Counted from the stretch's first letter, positions 33,976 to 43,989 are shown. The stretch is DNA of 64,000 nt from Oscillospiraceae bacterium (GCA_910575505.1 CAJTFK010000002.1:186001-250000); one strand, 5' to 3'. Made by a program: numbers and translations. The notes: generated by a model from the sequence alone, not told the origin.

Positions 33976-34308
33976 CTATTTTCTATACTTGCCAAATGCT
34001 TTTTCTTCGTCTAAGTGTACATCTTTAAAAAATACAATGAACCATATGATAAATGCAACAATCGCTATATACTGTGAGATATAATATGCTAAAATAGCGC
34101 CTGTTCCTTGGATGACCGCCCAAATCAATACTATGTTTCTATAGTCTTTGCTTAATTTTTCTTTATCATATAATTCTCTTTTTTCTTTTGGCAGGGTGTT
34201 AAAGCCGCTTATCAGCATGACTGACTTCTCTTTTAAAACAGTAAAAATGAAAGCTAACAGCAAAAAAAGCAAACATGCTCCGCCGCACACGATAGAACCT
34301 GTATTCAT
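33976..34308 (-). CDS. DUF3784 family small membrane protein, AT-rich
   Basis: A 110-aa protein with three hydrophobic segments (VCGGACLLFLLLAFIFTVL; NIVLIWAVIQGTGAILAYYISQYIAIVAFIIWFIVFF). The ISGFNTLPKEKRELYDKEKLSKDYR stretch between them is typical of DUF3784. Its codons are markedly A/T-rich against GC-rich neighbours on both sides, so recent acquisition from a low-GC Bacillota is likely. ATG at 34308 behind AAAGGAG. Function unknown. Confidence 0.8.
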   Translation of the reverse strand: MNTGSIVCGGACLLFLLLAFIFTVLKEKSVMLISGFNTLPKEKRELYDKEKLSKDYRNIVLIWAVIQGTGAILAYYISQYIAIVAFIIWFIVFFKDVHLDEEKAFGKYRK

Positions 34309-34504
34309 CAATTAACTCCTTTCGTAAACACCGGTTTGCTGACCCGATTATAACACAAGGCTCCTGTCATATCAATGTGCCCCTGCGGAAACCGTCTGTC
34401 CCCTTTTTGGACCGACTGTCTCTCCTCCGCTGCCGACGGTCGGAATCCTCTGGACGGCGGGGCCGTCTCCGGGTATACTGACAGACAGAAAGGGGGCGGC
34501 GGCT

Positions 34505-34945
34505 GTGAACATCGAAGTGGAGCTGGACCCGGCGCTGAGGGAGCTGCTGGTGAAAATCCTGGCCCCGGGGGAGACGGAGGAGCTGGCGGCTCTGTTGGCC
34601 CGGCTGGAGGGAGAGCCCCCGGCGCTGCTGGGTTTTCGGGAGGGCGGAGCCGTGCCCCTGGACCCGGCAGAGCTCCTCCGCTTTTACGGCGAGGACAAGG
34701 AGGTCCGGGCTCAGACCCTGAACGGGGAAATCTACACCGTCCGCCAGCGGCTCTACGAGCTGGAGGAGCGCCTGGACCGGCGGACCTTTCTCCGGCTGTC
34801 CCATTCGGAGATCGTCAACTGGAAGCGGGTGACGGCCCTGGACCTGAGTCTGACGGGCACCATTCGGGTGACGCTGGAAGGCGGCGTGACCACCTATGTC
34901 TCCCGGCGGTACGTGAAGAAGATCAAGGAGGTGCTGGGGATATGA
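34505..34945 (+). CDS. LytTR DNA-binding domain regulator
   Basis: 146 aa. The N-terminal ~50 residues are acidic and helical; the C-terminal half is a LytTR domain (DKEVRAQTLNGEIYTVRQRLYELEERL, FLRLSHSEIVNWKRVTALDLSLTGTIRVTLEGGVTTYVSRRYVKKIKEVLG). It starts with GTG at 34505. The stop overlaps the start of a DUF3021 membrane protein, a common clostridial pairing in which the membrane protein is thought to restrain the regulator. Confidence 0.9.
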   Translation: MNIEVELDPALRELLVKILAPGETEELAALLARLEGEPPALLGFREGGAVPLDPAELLRFYGEDKEVRAQTLNGEIYTVRQRLYELEERLDRRTFLRLSHSEIVNWKRVTALDLSLTGTIRVTLEGGVTTYVSRRYVKKIKEVLGI

Positions 34946-35829
34946 GCGGAAACGAAATCCGGCGGGAGCTTCTCCGGCGGGCGAAGCAGGGCTTCCCCTG
35001 GGGCGTTGTTCTGGTGTATCTGGTGTTCGTGCTGGGAAACGCCTTCACCATTCCCGGGCCGGAGGGCGGAAGGCTGCTGGTGGTGTCCCAGGCCATGGCG
35101 GAGGCGTACGGAAGCCCGGTGACGGCGGCCCTGCTCCAGCTGCTGTGGTCCGGTCTGCTGGGAGCAGCGCTGGGTACGGCGGGCGTTCCCTTTCTCCTGG
35201 AGCAGGGGACCCTCCTCTGGTCTGGACTCCACTTTCTGGGGACGGCGGCGGTCTTCTCCCTGGCGGGCTGGCAATGCCGGTGGTTTCCCATCCGGGAAAG
35301 CTGGCTGTGTCTGCTGGGCCTGCTGGCGCTGTGCTACGCGCTCCTCTGGGCCGTGCGGTATCTGGGCTGGCGGCAGGATCTTCTGGCGCTGCGCCGGGCG
35401 GCGGGCCTGGCGGAGACAAGAGAAACAACCATGCCAAAATTCATGCTTCTGGCGGCGGCGGTGGAGCTGGCTCTGCCCTGGGGCCTGCGGGCGGTGGACG
35501 CCGCGGATTTCCCGGTGCTGACGGGGATGTTCTATCCCTTTTTCATCCTGCCTCTGTTCTGCTTTTTCAGCGCCTGTTCCCTGGCCGCCCGGCTTCGGCG
35601 CTGGTGGCCGGTCTATCCCCCGATCTGCGCGGCGCTGACTCTGCCCTGTGTGTTCCTGCTGTACAACTACACGGCCCTGTTTCAGGCGTGGACGGCGGGA
35701 ATCGCCGCCCTGGCGGGGGGCGTCCTGGGGACGGTCCTGCGGAAGCTGAAGGGACGGAGGACAGAGGCCGCAAAAAAGCAAGAGGACGCAGAGAGGCCGG
35801 AACAAACCGGCGATTCTGAAAAAAACTGA
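34942..35829 (+). CDS. DUF3021 membrane protein with a second hydrophobic module
   Basis: 295 aa. The first ~155 residues match DUF3021 (four membrane segments; FTIPGPEGGRLLVVSQAMAEAYG between the first two). After a short loop (AETRETTMPK) come a second set of four hydrophobic segments and a charged tail (KGRRTEAAKKQEDAERPEQ). Typical DUF3021 proteins end after the first module, so this looks like a fusion or extension. Start overlaps the LytTR stop. The first gene of the pair probably regulates the operon. Confidence 0.8.
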   Translation: MSGNEIRRELLRRAKQGFPWGVVLVYLVFVLGNAFTIPGPEGGRLLVVSQAMAEAYGSPVTAALLQLLWSGLLGAALGTAGVPFLLEQGTLLWSGLHFLGTAAVFSLAGWQCRWFPIRESWLCLLGLLALCYALLWAVRYLGWRQDLLALRRAAGLAETRETTMPKFMLLAAAVELALPWGLRAVDAADFPVLTGMFYPFFILPLFCFFSACSLAARLRRWWPVYPPICAALTLPCVFLLYNYTALFQAWTAGIAALAGGVLGTVLRKLKGRRTEAAKKQEDAERPEQTGDSEKN

Positions 35830-35844
35830 AAACCCGGGAACCAA

Positions 35845-35886
35845 GCCGCCTCCCTTTCCGTCTAAACCGGAAAAGGAGGCGGTTTT
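35845..35886 (+). terminator. Terminator hairpin that also encloses the next ribosome binding site
   Basis: GCCGCCTCCCTTTCCG (35845-35860) pairs with CGGAAAAGGAGGCGGT (35868-35883), then TTTT. The 3' arm contains AAAAGGAGG, the ribosome binding site of the lipoprotein starting at 35889. The hairpin could end transcription or block translation. Confidence 0.65.
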
Positions 35887-35888
35887 GA

Positions 35889-36815
35889 ATGTCGATGAAA
35901 AAATGGAGCCTGTTTTTGAGCCTGTACTTCTGCCTGTGTCTGCTGTCTGCCTGCGGCGGCGCACTTTCGGCGGAACAGCCGGCCCCGGTTGGGATGGAGC
36001 CCCCCGCAGCGGACCCCGGCGCGTCTGCGCTTTCCCTGGCGGAGGACGAGGAGCCCACAATCCTCACCTGCCGCATCGTGGACGGGGCGGAAACCGGGGA
36101 ATTGCTGCTGGCGGAGCTGGGAGAGGGCCTGTACGGCGGGACCGGGGTCTACCGGCTGAGCTTGGGGGATATTCCGGTGCTTCTGGACGGCGAGGCGGCG
36201 GACGCCTCCGCCCTGGAGGACGGCATGACGGTGGGCATTTCCTTTAACGGCGCCGTGGGGGAGACCTTCCCTGCCCGGTTTGGGGAGGTCTACAGCGTGT
36301 CGGGCTGGTCCGTTGGTACGGAAAAGAACCCCGGCGGGAGCTGCTATGACCTCTGCGGCCTCTATCTCCAGGTTCTGGACGACCTGTGGCAGAAGGACGC
36401 AGGTCTGAACGAGAATATCTCTCTGGCCGGGCTGGACCTCTCCGCGGCCCCCGGCGGTCTGACGGACAGCGAGCAGGCCGCCGTCGCCTGGCGCTTCGGG
36501 GAGATCCACGGCGTGGAGGTGGTGACGGGGACCTTTCAGGAGCTGAACGAGCAGGGCTATTTCACCGCCGAACCCCTGGGTGAGGGCGCTCCGGAGGGGG
36601 CGGCGTTCGTTCACTGGGAAGATGGGTGCTTCTTCTCCATTGAGCCCAATGAGAGCCATGAGGGAGAGGTGTACGCCGGCCTGCCGGTCCTGTTTTTCGA
36701 TGCAGAGAAATGGCGCTCCTCCCTGGGGGCCTACTGCTTCCATGACTGCTCCGCCGTCTGGCCGGAGATGGGGACCTGGAGCGGCTACCAGGTTGGCAGC
36801 GAGATGATTTCCTGA
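35889..36815 (+). CDS. Lipoprotein of unknown function, 308 aa
   Basis: Has a lipoprotein signal: MSMKKWSLFLSLYFCLCLLSACGG, with the acylated Cys in LSAC. The mature part has an acidic proline-rich linker (to about 55) and a soluble domain with no recognised motifs (YDLCGLYLQVLDDLWQKDAGLNENI; AAVAWRFGEIHGVEVVTGTFQEL). The ATG follows AAAAGGAGGCGG, which is embedded in a hairpin. A second lipoprotein follows 61 bases later; the two may act together. Confidence 0.75.
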   Translation: MSMKKWSLFLSLYFCLCLLSACGGALSAEQPAPVGMEPPAADPGASALSLAEDEEPTILTCRIVDGAETGELLLAELGEGLYGGTGVYRLSLGDIPVLLDGEAADASALEDGMTVGISFNGAVGETFPARFGEVYSVSGWSVGTEKNPGGSCYDLCGLYLQVLDDLWQKDAGLNENISLAGLDLSAAPGGLTDSEQAAVAWRFGEIHGVEVVTGTFQELNEQGYFTAEPLGEGAPEGAAFVHWEDGCFFSIEPNESHEGEVYAGLPVLFFDAEKWRSSLGAYCFHDCSAVWPEMGTWSGYQVGSEMIS

Positions 36816-36876
36816 AAATCTTAAAATGAGGAATGAGGAGTTCGGAATTAGGAATTTAAAGAAAGGAGCTGCCCGA

Positions 36877-37572
36877 ATGAAGATGAAACCATGTATTTTG
36901 TGGGTCTGCCTGCTGGCTGTGCTGGCCGCCTGCGCCGCCCCTGCGGAACAGGAGCTGACGGAGACCGAGGGCCGCCTGCTGCTGGCGGAGAACGGCACGG
37001 CCCTGCTGGTGACAGAGGATGGGATGCCCATGACCCTCTCCGTCCAGGCGGAGGGGAATGACCCCTGGGCCGGGTATCACAGCGGCGACCGCGTCCGGGT
37101 GACCCATGACGGTGTGAGTGAAACCTATCCCCTCCAAACCGGGGTCTATGACTGGGAGCGGCTGGAGGAGGGCGCGATGGAGGACGTGCCGGAGGAGACT
37201 ATAACGGCTCTGGAAGAACTGGGCTGGGATTTTGGCCGGGAGGCCCACGCCCCGGCGGCGGAGCCCCAGACTGTGGCGGATCCGGTGACGGGGTACTGCG
37301 GCAACACCGTGACGGAGGTGACGCTGGACGGGAAAACCTGGTCCTTCTGGGGCAGCGACTCTGTGACCCTGACGGACATTGTCATCAACCTGGCCTATGA
37401 CTCCGGCAGCGTGTGCCGCTGTCTCCCTGAGTTCACGGTGGATACGGAATTTGGCGGTGGCTATGGCGTGAACCTGACGGAGAGCTATGTCCGCTGCGAG
37501 GCGGGACAGGCGGCCCTGACAGCGGAGCAGACAGAGGCTATTCGGGATATCGTGGAGCGGAACTGCCAATAG
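36877..37572 (+). CDS. Lipoprotein of unknown function, 231 aa
   Basis: Lipoprotein signal MKMKPCILWVCLLAVLAACAAP with lipobox LAAC. The mature protein is acidic with a GDRVRVTHDGVSETYPLQTGVYDWERLEEG segment resembling small beta-barrel/YobA-like lipoprotein domains (guess), and a C-terminal half containing CGNTVTEVTLDGKTWSFWG. The ATG at 36877 follows GAAAGGAG; the AT-rich GAATTAGGAATTTAAAG upstream resembles the short repeat at 57254. Confidence 0.75.
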   Translation: MKMKPCILWVCLLAVLAACAAPAEQELTETEGRLLLAENGTALLVTEDGMPMTLSVQAEGNDPWAGYHSGDRVRVTHDGVSETYPLQTGVYDWERLEEGAMEDVPEETITALEELGWDFGREAHAPAAEPQTVADPVTGYCGNTVTEVTLDGKTWSFWGSDSVTLTDIVINLAYDSGSVCRCLPEFTVDTEFGGGYGVNLTESYVRCEAGQAALTAEQTEAIRDIVERNCQ

Positions 37573-37959
37573 CCCCCGGAAGCGGGGAAGGGCGCAGAGC
37601 TCCTTCCTCACGGGGGCCATACATCCTTTTCACATCTGGGCCGCACCATGCCCGGCGGTTATTACTTCCGAGCTGAAAGGCCGGAAGTAATATGTGCCAT
37701 GTTTTGCCACCCGCCGTTTACGGCAGTGAGCAAAACGGCTCAAATCAAATGTATTTTTCGGAATCTTAAATCCTGAAATTACAATTTTTCCTTGTATTGA
37801 TTCGGTATGGCATCGAATAAATATGTGATTACTGCAACTCCTTTTCGGTATTGTGTACTCATGTAAAAAGAACTTATAAATATGTATTGAAGGAAGCAGG
37901 CAAATATTTATAATCGAGTATATAGAGCGGGAATTTTTAGGTTAAAAGGAGTTCAAAAG
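37573..37959. other. Non-coding gap with dispersed hairpin and AT-rich DNA
   Basis: No gene is seen. The first part carries the hairpin repeat copy (37662-37706). From about 37740 base composition switches to A/T-rich, continuing through the small gene at 37960, which suggests a transferred segment. Confidence 0.6.
37662..37706. repeat. Dispersed hairpin repeat, copy 2
   Basis: TTACTTCCG (37662-37670) pairs with CGGAAGTAA (37682-37690), followed by TATGTGCCATGTTTTGC; shares stem, loop start and trailer with 17329-17371. Confidence 0.75.
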
Positions 37960-38187
37960 ATGGAAAAAGCACGGGTTTCTGTTGATTTAAACGAAATGGT
38001 CACAGATGATATTGTATTGTTGTCAAAAGACGATGCCAAGTTTGATAGTATGGGCAGCATAATTACATTTTTTGAAGGAATGCCTGTCAGACTTTATTCC
38101 GATGATGCGTCCAACAGCGGAGAGACTGATAATTTGATTTTCGAAGGCACTGCCATAAACCTTGATTTAAAGAGTGATCCGGAATAG
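37960..38187 (+). CDS. Small acidic hypothetical protein, AT-rich, 75 aa
   Basis: No family recognised. The 75 residues are acidic (VSVDLNEMVTDDIVLLSKDDAKFD; SDDASNSGETDNLIFEG), soluble and beta-leaning, without Cys pairs or membrane segments. It has a good AAAAGGAG site 9 bases before the ATG. Composition is A/T-rich compared with nearby genes. Its setting near a restriction specificity gene hints at an accessory islet, but no partner is identifiable. Confidence 0.6.
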   Translation: MEKARVSVDLNEMVTDDIVLLSKDDAKFDSMGSIITFFEGMPVRLYSDDASNSGETDNLIFEGTAINLDLKSDPE

Positions 38188-38379
38188 CGGCATGTAAAAT
38201 GGTGTGCTCGTATTGATTGGAATAGTCTTATGCATGAATCCGATATGTATTAATCAAATTCAATGGAATGAATGTGTATACACCCCAATTTTTGGAAACA
38301 GGTGTTATAAACACAAACGGAAATTGGGACATTCGGAAATCATACCGGCCAGATGTCCACCCCGCCCGTCAGGGCAGGA

Positions 38380-38406
38380 AAAACTCCCCCTTTCGGGGGA
38401 GTTTTG
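38380..38406. terminator. Bidirectional terminator at the end of asnS
   Basis: Perfect 11-bp stem (38380-38390 with 38395-38405) with A- and T-runs on both sides. Confidence 0.9.
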
Positions 38407-38412
38407 CATTGC

Positions 38413-39807
<1,395 letters not shown>

Positions 39808-39850
39808 GTGGAAATCACCTGCTTCTTAGTTTTGGTTTCATGGATGATAC

Positions 39851-39878
39851 ATTATATCACAATTTTGGTATTTTACAA
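39851..39878 (-). promoter_or_regulatory. Promoter of asnS
   Basis: Minus-strand TTGTAA (39878-39873) and TATAAT (39856-39851), 16-base spacing. No T-box leader was found in the 44 bases to the start codon. Confidence 0.75.
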
Positions 39879-40004
39879 GATGTTTCTTCCGGCGCTCTTT
39901 CCTCTGCCGGGCACAGTGTGTTATGATAGAGACGAAAGGCTCCCGGCGCCCCCTTTTGGGAGGGAACCGCCGGGCAGAGCGAGACTGAGAGGGGAAGTGG
40001 AGCG

Positions 40005-41189
40005 ATGGCGAGGCTGGAAACGATAACCGGTAAAGCAATCAGCGGGGAGTGGGGCGATGACGATCGATTCGGAACGGGAATTCCGGTTTTGCGCACCACA
40101 AATTTTACAAATGACGGTGTTCTCAATTTTACAAATGTCGTAACAAGAACGATCACAAAGAAAAATGTATCAGATAAGTATTTGCGTTCAGGAGACATTA
40201 TCATCGAAAAGTCCGGCGGCAGTGACAAACAACCCGTCGGCCGGGTGGTTTACTACAGCGGAAAGCCGGACACTTACCTGTTCAACAATTTTACAGGTGT
40301 CCTGCGGGTAATAGACTCCTCTTGCTGGGATTCTAAATATTTGTTTTATGCTTTATATGCCAATTATTTAAAGGGCGGAACCCGGAAATATCAGAATCAA
40401 ACCACAGGGCTGCACAACTTAAAAACCGACCAATATATAAAAGAATTTGAAGTGCCGGAATACTCCATTCAGGAGCAAAAGCAGATTGCCGTTATTCTTG
40501 ATAAAATCAGCAGATTGATTGTTCTCCGCAAACAGCAGCTTGCCAAGCTGGATGAGCTGGTGAAAGCACGGTTTGCGGAGCTGTTTGGGGACCCGGCGGG
40601 AAACCCTTTTGGGTGGCCCTCAAGGCCTTTGCTTGAGATGGGATATTGTAAAAACGGCCTGAACTTTCATACAGGCGATAGAGGTATAAAAATGCACTGT
40701 CTGGGTGTTGGCGATTTCAGGGATAACTCTGTCATTGATGGGACAGATCATTTGCCCATGATATCCCTGAATGAAGCGCCGCCGGAGGAAAGCATGCTGC
40801 GGGACGGAGATATTGTTTTTGTCCGCTCCAACGGAAACAAAGCGCTTGTTGGCCGCTGTTTAGCTGTTTATCCCCGCGAAACGCCGACTACCTATAGCGG
40901 ATTCTGCATTCGCTACCGCTTAACAGGCGTTGAGGTAAATACAATATATTTGCTGCATATATTGAAAACAGGCTTCATGCGGGAAAAAATGGCTGGGCGT
41001 GGCGCGAACATCCAGAATCTCAATCAGCAAATCCTTGCGGCATTGGATATCCCAGTGCCGCCAATGGAATTACAGCAGCAATTTGCCGCCTTTGTAGAAC
41101 AGGCCGGCCAGGCAAAGGCCCTGATCCAAAAAAGTCTGGACCGGCTGGAAACCCTCAAAAAATCCCTGATGCAGGAATATTTTGCTTAA
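40005..41189 (+). CDS. hsdS: Orphan type I restriction-modification specificity subunit
   Basis: 394 aa with two target recognition domains and two conserved helical spacers (LPxxxxQKQIAVILDKISRLIVLRKQQLAKLDELVKARFAELFGDP at about 155-200, and PPMELQQQFAAFVEQAGQAKALIQKSLDRLETLKKSLMQEYF at the end), the standard HsdS plan. It sets the DNA sequence that a type I methylase/nuclease recognises. No hsdM or hsdR lies nearby: asnS is upstream and proS downstream. The gene is visibly more A/T-rich than its flanks. Start ATG behind GAGGGGAAGTGGAG. The N-terminus is complete, so it could serve a remote system. Confidence 0.88.
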   Translation: MARLETITGKAISGEWGDDDRFGTGIPVLRTTNFTNDGVLNFTNVVTRTITKKNVSDKYLRSGDIIIEKSGGSDKQPVGRVVYYSGKPDTYLFNNFTGVLRVIDSSCWDSKYLFYALYANYLKGGTRKYQNQTTGLHNLKTDQYIKEFEVPEYSIQEQKQIAVILDKISRLIVLRKQQLAKLDELVKARFAELFGDPAGNPFGWPSRPLLEMGYCKNGLNFHTGDRGIKMHCLGVGDFRDNSVIDGTDHLPMISLNEAPPEESMLRDGDIVFVRSNGNKALVGRCLAVYPRETPTTYSGFCIRYRLTGVEVNTIYLLHILKTGFMREKMAGRGANIQNLNQQILAALDIPVPPMELQQQFAAFVEQAGQAKALIQKSLDRLETLKKSLMQEYFA

Positions 41190-41204
41190 CTCCCTGCCTC
41201 TGTG

Positions 41205-41400
41205 CCTCACCCGCCTGATAAAATGCGGAAAAGGAGACTCCCTGCGGCCGGGGGTGTCCTGTTCGAAGCTTTGATGCCGGGCCCTGTCTCGTCCCCCGAA
41301 AGCATGGAGAGCCCGGAAGAACGGGAGGGGACAGAGCCCCTCCCCTGCATGGCGCCCCGCTGTAAAATGCGTGAATGGACCCTCCCCCTGCGGCCCCGGC
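41205..41400. repeat. Two partial copies of the dispersed intergenic repeat
   Basis: CCTGATAAAATGCGGAAAAGGAGACTCCCTGCGG (from 41212) and CTGTAAAATGCGTGAATGGACCCTCCCCCTGCGG (from 41360) match the tail of the repeat at 56012-56042, with GGGACAGAGCCCCTCCCCTGCATG-type sequence between. No gene is seen in 41190-41488. Confidence 0.6.
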
Positions 41401-41402
41401 AG

Positions 41403-41432
41403 TTGACAACCCAGCCGGAAATGGGATACAAT
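41403..41432 (+). promoter_or_regulatory. Promoter of proS
   Basis: TTGACA (41403-41408) and TACAAT (41427-41432), 18-base spacing, 57 bases before the start codon. No T-box leader. Confidence 0.75.
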
Positions 41433-41488
41433 ATCGAACACGATTTCCGCGCCGGGGCGCGAACAACACAGAAAAGGATTGAGGCTTT

Positions 41489-42928
41489 ATGGCACAGGAC
41501 AAAAGACAGGTAGACGCCATCACCGCACGGGACGCGGACTTTGCTCAGTGGTATACCGACGTCTGCAAAAAGGCGGAGCTCATTGACTATACTTCCGTCA
41601 AGGGCATGTTTATCTACCGGCCCTATGGCTACGCCATCTGGGAAAACATTCAGGCGGAGCTGGACCGCCGCTTCAAGGAGGCGGGACACGAAAACGTATA
41701 CCTTCCCGTTCTGATTCCCGAATCCCTGCTCCAGAAGGAGAAGGACCACGTGGAGGGCTTCGCCCCGGAATGCGCCTGGATTACCATGGGCGGCAACGAG
41801 AAGCTGGAAGACCGTCTCTGCGTCCGCCCCACCAGCGAAACCCTTTTTTGCGAGCACTACGCCAACATTATTCACTCCTGGCGGGACCTGCCCAAGCTCT
41901 ATAACCAGTGGTGCAGCGTGCTCCGCTGGGAGAAGACCAGCCGCCCCTTCCTCCGCCACCGGGAATTTTTGTGGCAGGAGGGCCACACCATGCACGCCAC
42001 CGAGGAAGAGGCCCGGGAGGAGACCATGCGGATGCTGAACATCTACGCCGATTTCATGGAGAACTTCCTGGCCATGCCCGTCATCCGGGGACGGAAAACG
42101 GACAAGGAGAAATTCAAGGGCGCCGAGGAGACCTATACGGTGGAATGCATGATGCACGACCGAAAGGCCCTTCAGGCCGGCACCAGCCACTATTTCGGAG
42201 ACGGCTTCGCCCGGGCCTTTGAGATCACCTATACCGGAAAGGACAACCAGCTCCATCACCCCCATCAGACCAGCTGGGGCGTGTCCACCCGGATGATCGG
42301 CGGCATCATCATGACTCACGGCGACGACAACGGCCTGGTCCTGCCCCCCCGCGTCGCTCCCATTCAGGCCATCGTCCTGCCCATCGCCCAGCACAAGCCC
42401 GGCGTTCTGGACGCCGCCGCGGCCCTGCGGGACCGGCTGAGAACCGCCGGCATCCGGGCCAGGATGGACGACTCCGACAATACGCCCGGCTGGAAATTTG
42501 CCGAATATGAGATGAAGGGCGTGCCCCTGCGGGTGGAGATCGGCCCCAAGGACATGGAAAAAGAGCAGTGCGTCGTTGCCCGGCGGGACACCGGCGAAAA
42601 GGTGTTTGTGCCCCTGGCCCGTCTGGAGGAGACGGTAAAGGAGCTGCTGGACGCGGTTCATGACAACATGTATGCCCAGGCGCTGAAGAACCGGGAGGAC
42701 AATACCTTTGACATCCGGACCCCCGAGGAGGCCAGGGCCATCGCCGGAGGGAAGGGCGGCTTCCTGCGGTCCAAGTGGTGCGGCTCTCTGGAATGCGAGC
42801 TGGCCATGAAGGAGCAGGCCGGGGTCTCCTCCCGCTGCATGCCTCTCCGGCAGAGCGGCGAGGAGGGCGTATGCCCTGTGTGCGGAAAGAAGTGCGTCAC
42901 GGACATCTATTGGGGCGTCGCCTATTGA
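41489..42928 (+). CDS. proS: Prolyl-tRNA synthetase, archaeal/eukaryotic-like (ProS type 3)
   Basis: Class II synthetase charging tRNA-Pro. The 479-aa protein shows motif 1 (AGHENVYLPVLIPESLL), the RPTSETLFCEHYA proline-site segment, motif 2 (LRWEKTSRPFLRHREFLWQEGHTMHA) and an anticodon domain. It lacks the large editing insertion of E. coli-type enzymes and ends with CxxC-type zinc residues (VCPVCGKKCVTDIYWGVAY), so it is the ProS type 3 form. Start ATG at 41489 behind AAAAGGATTGAGG. Confidence 0.96.
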   Translation: MAQDKRQVDAITARDADFAQWYTDVCKKAELIDYTSVKGMFIYRPYGYAIWENIQAELDRRFKEAGHENVYLPVLIPESLLQKEKDHVEGFAPECAWITMGGNEKLEDRLCVRPTSETLFCEHYANIIHSWRDLPKLYNQWCSVLRWEKTSRPFLRHREFLWQEGHTMHATEEEAREETMRMLNIYADFMENFLAMPVIRGRKTDKEKFKGAEETYTVECMMHDRKALQAGTSHYFGDGFARAFEITYTGKDNQLHHPHQTSWGVSTRMIGGIIMTHGDDNGLVLPPRVAPIQAIVLPIAQHKPGVLDAAAALRDRLRTAGIRARMDDSDNTPGWKFAEYEMKGVPLRVEIGPKDMEKEQCVVARRDTGEKVFVPLARLEETVKELLDAVHDNMYAQALKNREDNTFDIRTPEEARAIAGGKGGFLRSKWCGSLECELAMKEQAGVSSRCMPLRQSGEEGVCPVCGKKCVTDIYWGVAY

Positions 42929-43170
42929 GAACCCGCATTCACAGCCGCGGAACGCTGTCTGAACGGGCTTTTTCCCGCCATATTGCGTCGGTTTCCCCTG
43001 CAATCCGTCAGGATTGCTGCGGAAAATCTCCTTGTTGACAGGAAAAACCCCGCCCATCCAGCATCCTCCGGCTATGGATACAGGGTCTGATTTCAGGCCG
43101 GGATTGGGGGAGCGAAGGCTCCCCCGGTCCCGAAATCCCTGAAAACAGAGGGTTTTTTCGCGGAAACCCC
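42929..43170. other. Non-coding gap after proS
   Basis: No gene or clear terminator was found. AATCCGTCAGGATTG at 43001-43015 is a small inverted repeat. Confidence 0.4.
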
Positions 43171-43199
43171 TTGCGTTTTTCCGTTTGCTGTGATATATT
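43171..43199 (+). promoter_or_regulatory. Promoter of the rimP-nusA-infB operon
   Basis: TTGCGT (43171-43176) and TATATT (43194-43199), 17-base spacing. It gives a leader of about 275 nt before rimP. Confidence 0.7.
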
Positions 43200-43235
43200 G
43201 CTTATATTAGAGTATGCTGGTAGTGTAAGGTGAGG

Positions 43236-43261
43236 GAGTGGGCCGCGGGTCCGCTCTTTTT
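43236..43261 (+). terminator. Leader terminator (attenuator) before rimP
   Basis: GAGTGGGCC (43236-43244) pairs with GGTCCGCTC (43248-43256, two G-T pairs), followed by TTTTT. A further hairpin GCTCAGCC/GGCTGAGC (about 43266-43285) follows. NusA, encoded downstream, acts on such structures, so feedback control is plausible. Confidence 0.7.
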
Positions 43262-43481
43262 GTTGGCTCAGCCTGCCGGCTGAGCGGGCTTTTCAGCAAG
43301 CTGAAAAACTTTTGATTCAAAACGAAAGAAACCACTGACGGGTTCCTTTCCCAGCTGCCTTCCTTTCCGATATACTTCGGAGTTTCCGGCATCCGTGTTT
43401 CCGGTTTCCGGCGGCTTTGAATTTCCCATATCCCCAGGAAGGCCTTCGGATATCCTCATAAACTTTACGCAGGAGAACATG

Positions 43482-43943
43482 ATGAAAAAAATTACCGAAC
43501 TCACCGCCGAGCTGGCGGCCCCCGCCATCGCCCGAGCCGGCTGCACCCTCTGGGACGTGGAATATGTCAAGGAGGGCGGCGTCTGGTACCTCCGGGTCCT
43601 GCTGGACAAGGAGGGCGGCGTGGACATCCTGGACTGCGAGGCCGTGTCCCGGACCCTCTCGGATCTGCTGGACGAGGCGGACCCCATCGAGGGCAGCTAT
43701 ACTCTGGAGGTGGGCTCCGCCGGGGCGGAGCGGGCCCTGAAGCGCCCTGGGGACTTTGAGAAGTTCATGGGCAGTCCCGTGCTGGTGAAGCTCTACCGCA
43801 GCCTGGACGGGCAGAAGGAGATCCCCGGCGTGCTGACGGCCTATGACCCGGACAGCGGGGCCGTCACCGTGGAGGCCGGGGGCGTTCCCCGGACCTTTGA
43901 GAAGAAGGACACGGCCCTGGTCCGCCTGCGGGTGGAGTTCTGA
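43482..43943 (+). CDS. rimP: Ribosome maturation factor RimP
   Basis: Needed for 30S subunit maturation. 153 aa with the RimP N-terminal domain (GCTLWDVEYVKEGGVWYLRVLLDKEGGVDILDCEAVSRTLSDLLDE; the D-C-E motif is characteristic) and SAGAERALKRPGDFEKFMGSPVLVKLY leading to the Sm-like C-terminal domain. Two adjacent ATGs (43479, 43482) follow AGGAG; the second has better spacing. First gene of the translation operon. Confidence 0.93.
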   Translation: MKKITELTAELAAPAIARAGCTLWDVEYVKEGGVWYLRVLLDKEGGVDILDCEAVSRTLSDLLDEADPIEGSYTLEVGSAGAERALKRPGDFEKFMGSPVLVKLYRSLDGQKEIPGVLTAYDPDSGAVTVEAGGVPRTFEKKDTALVRLRVEF

Positions 43944-43989
43944 GGCTCTCGCCCGCAAATGCGGAGCTCAACAGGAAAGGCGCAGCATT

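Noticed and set aside
39808-41488. T-box leaders upstream of asnS and proS
   Set aside because: Promoters lie only 40-60 bases from the starts, leaving no room for a T-box, and no TGGN-type core is seen.
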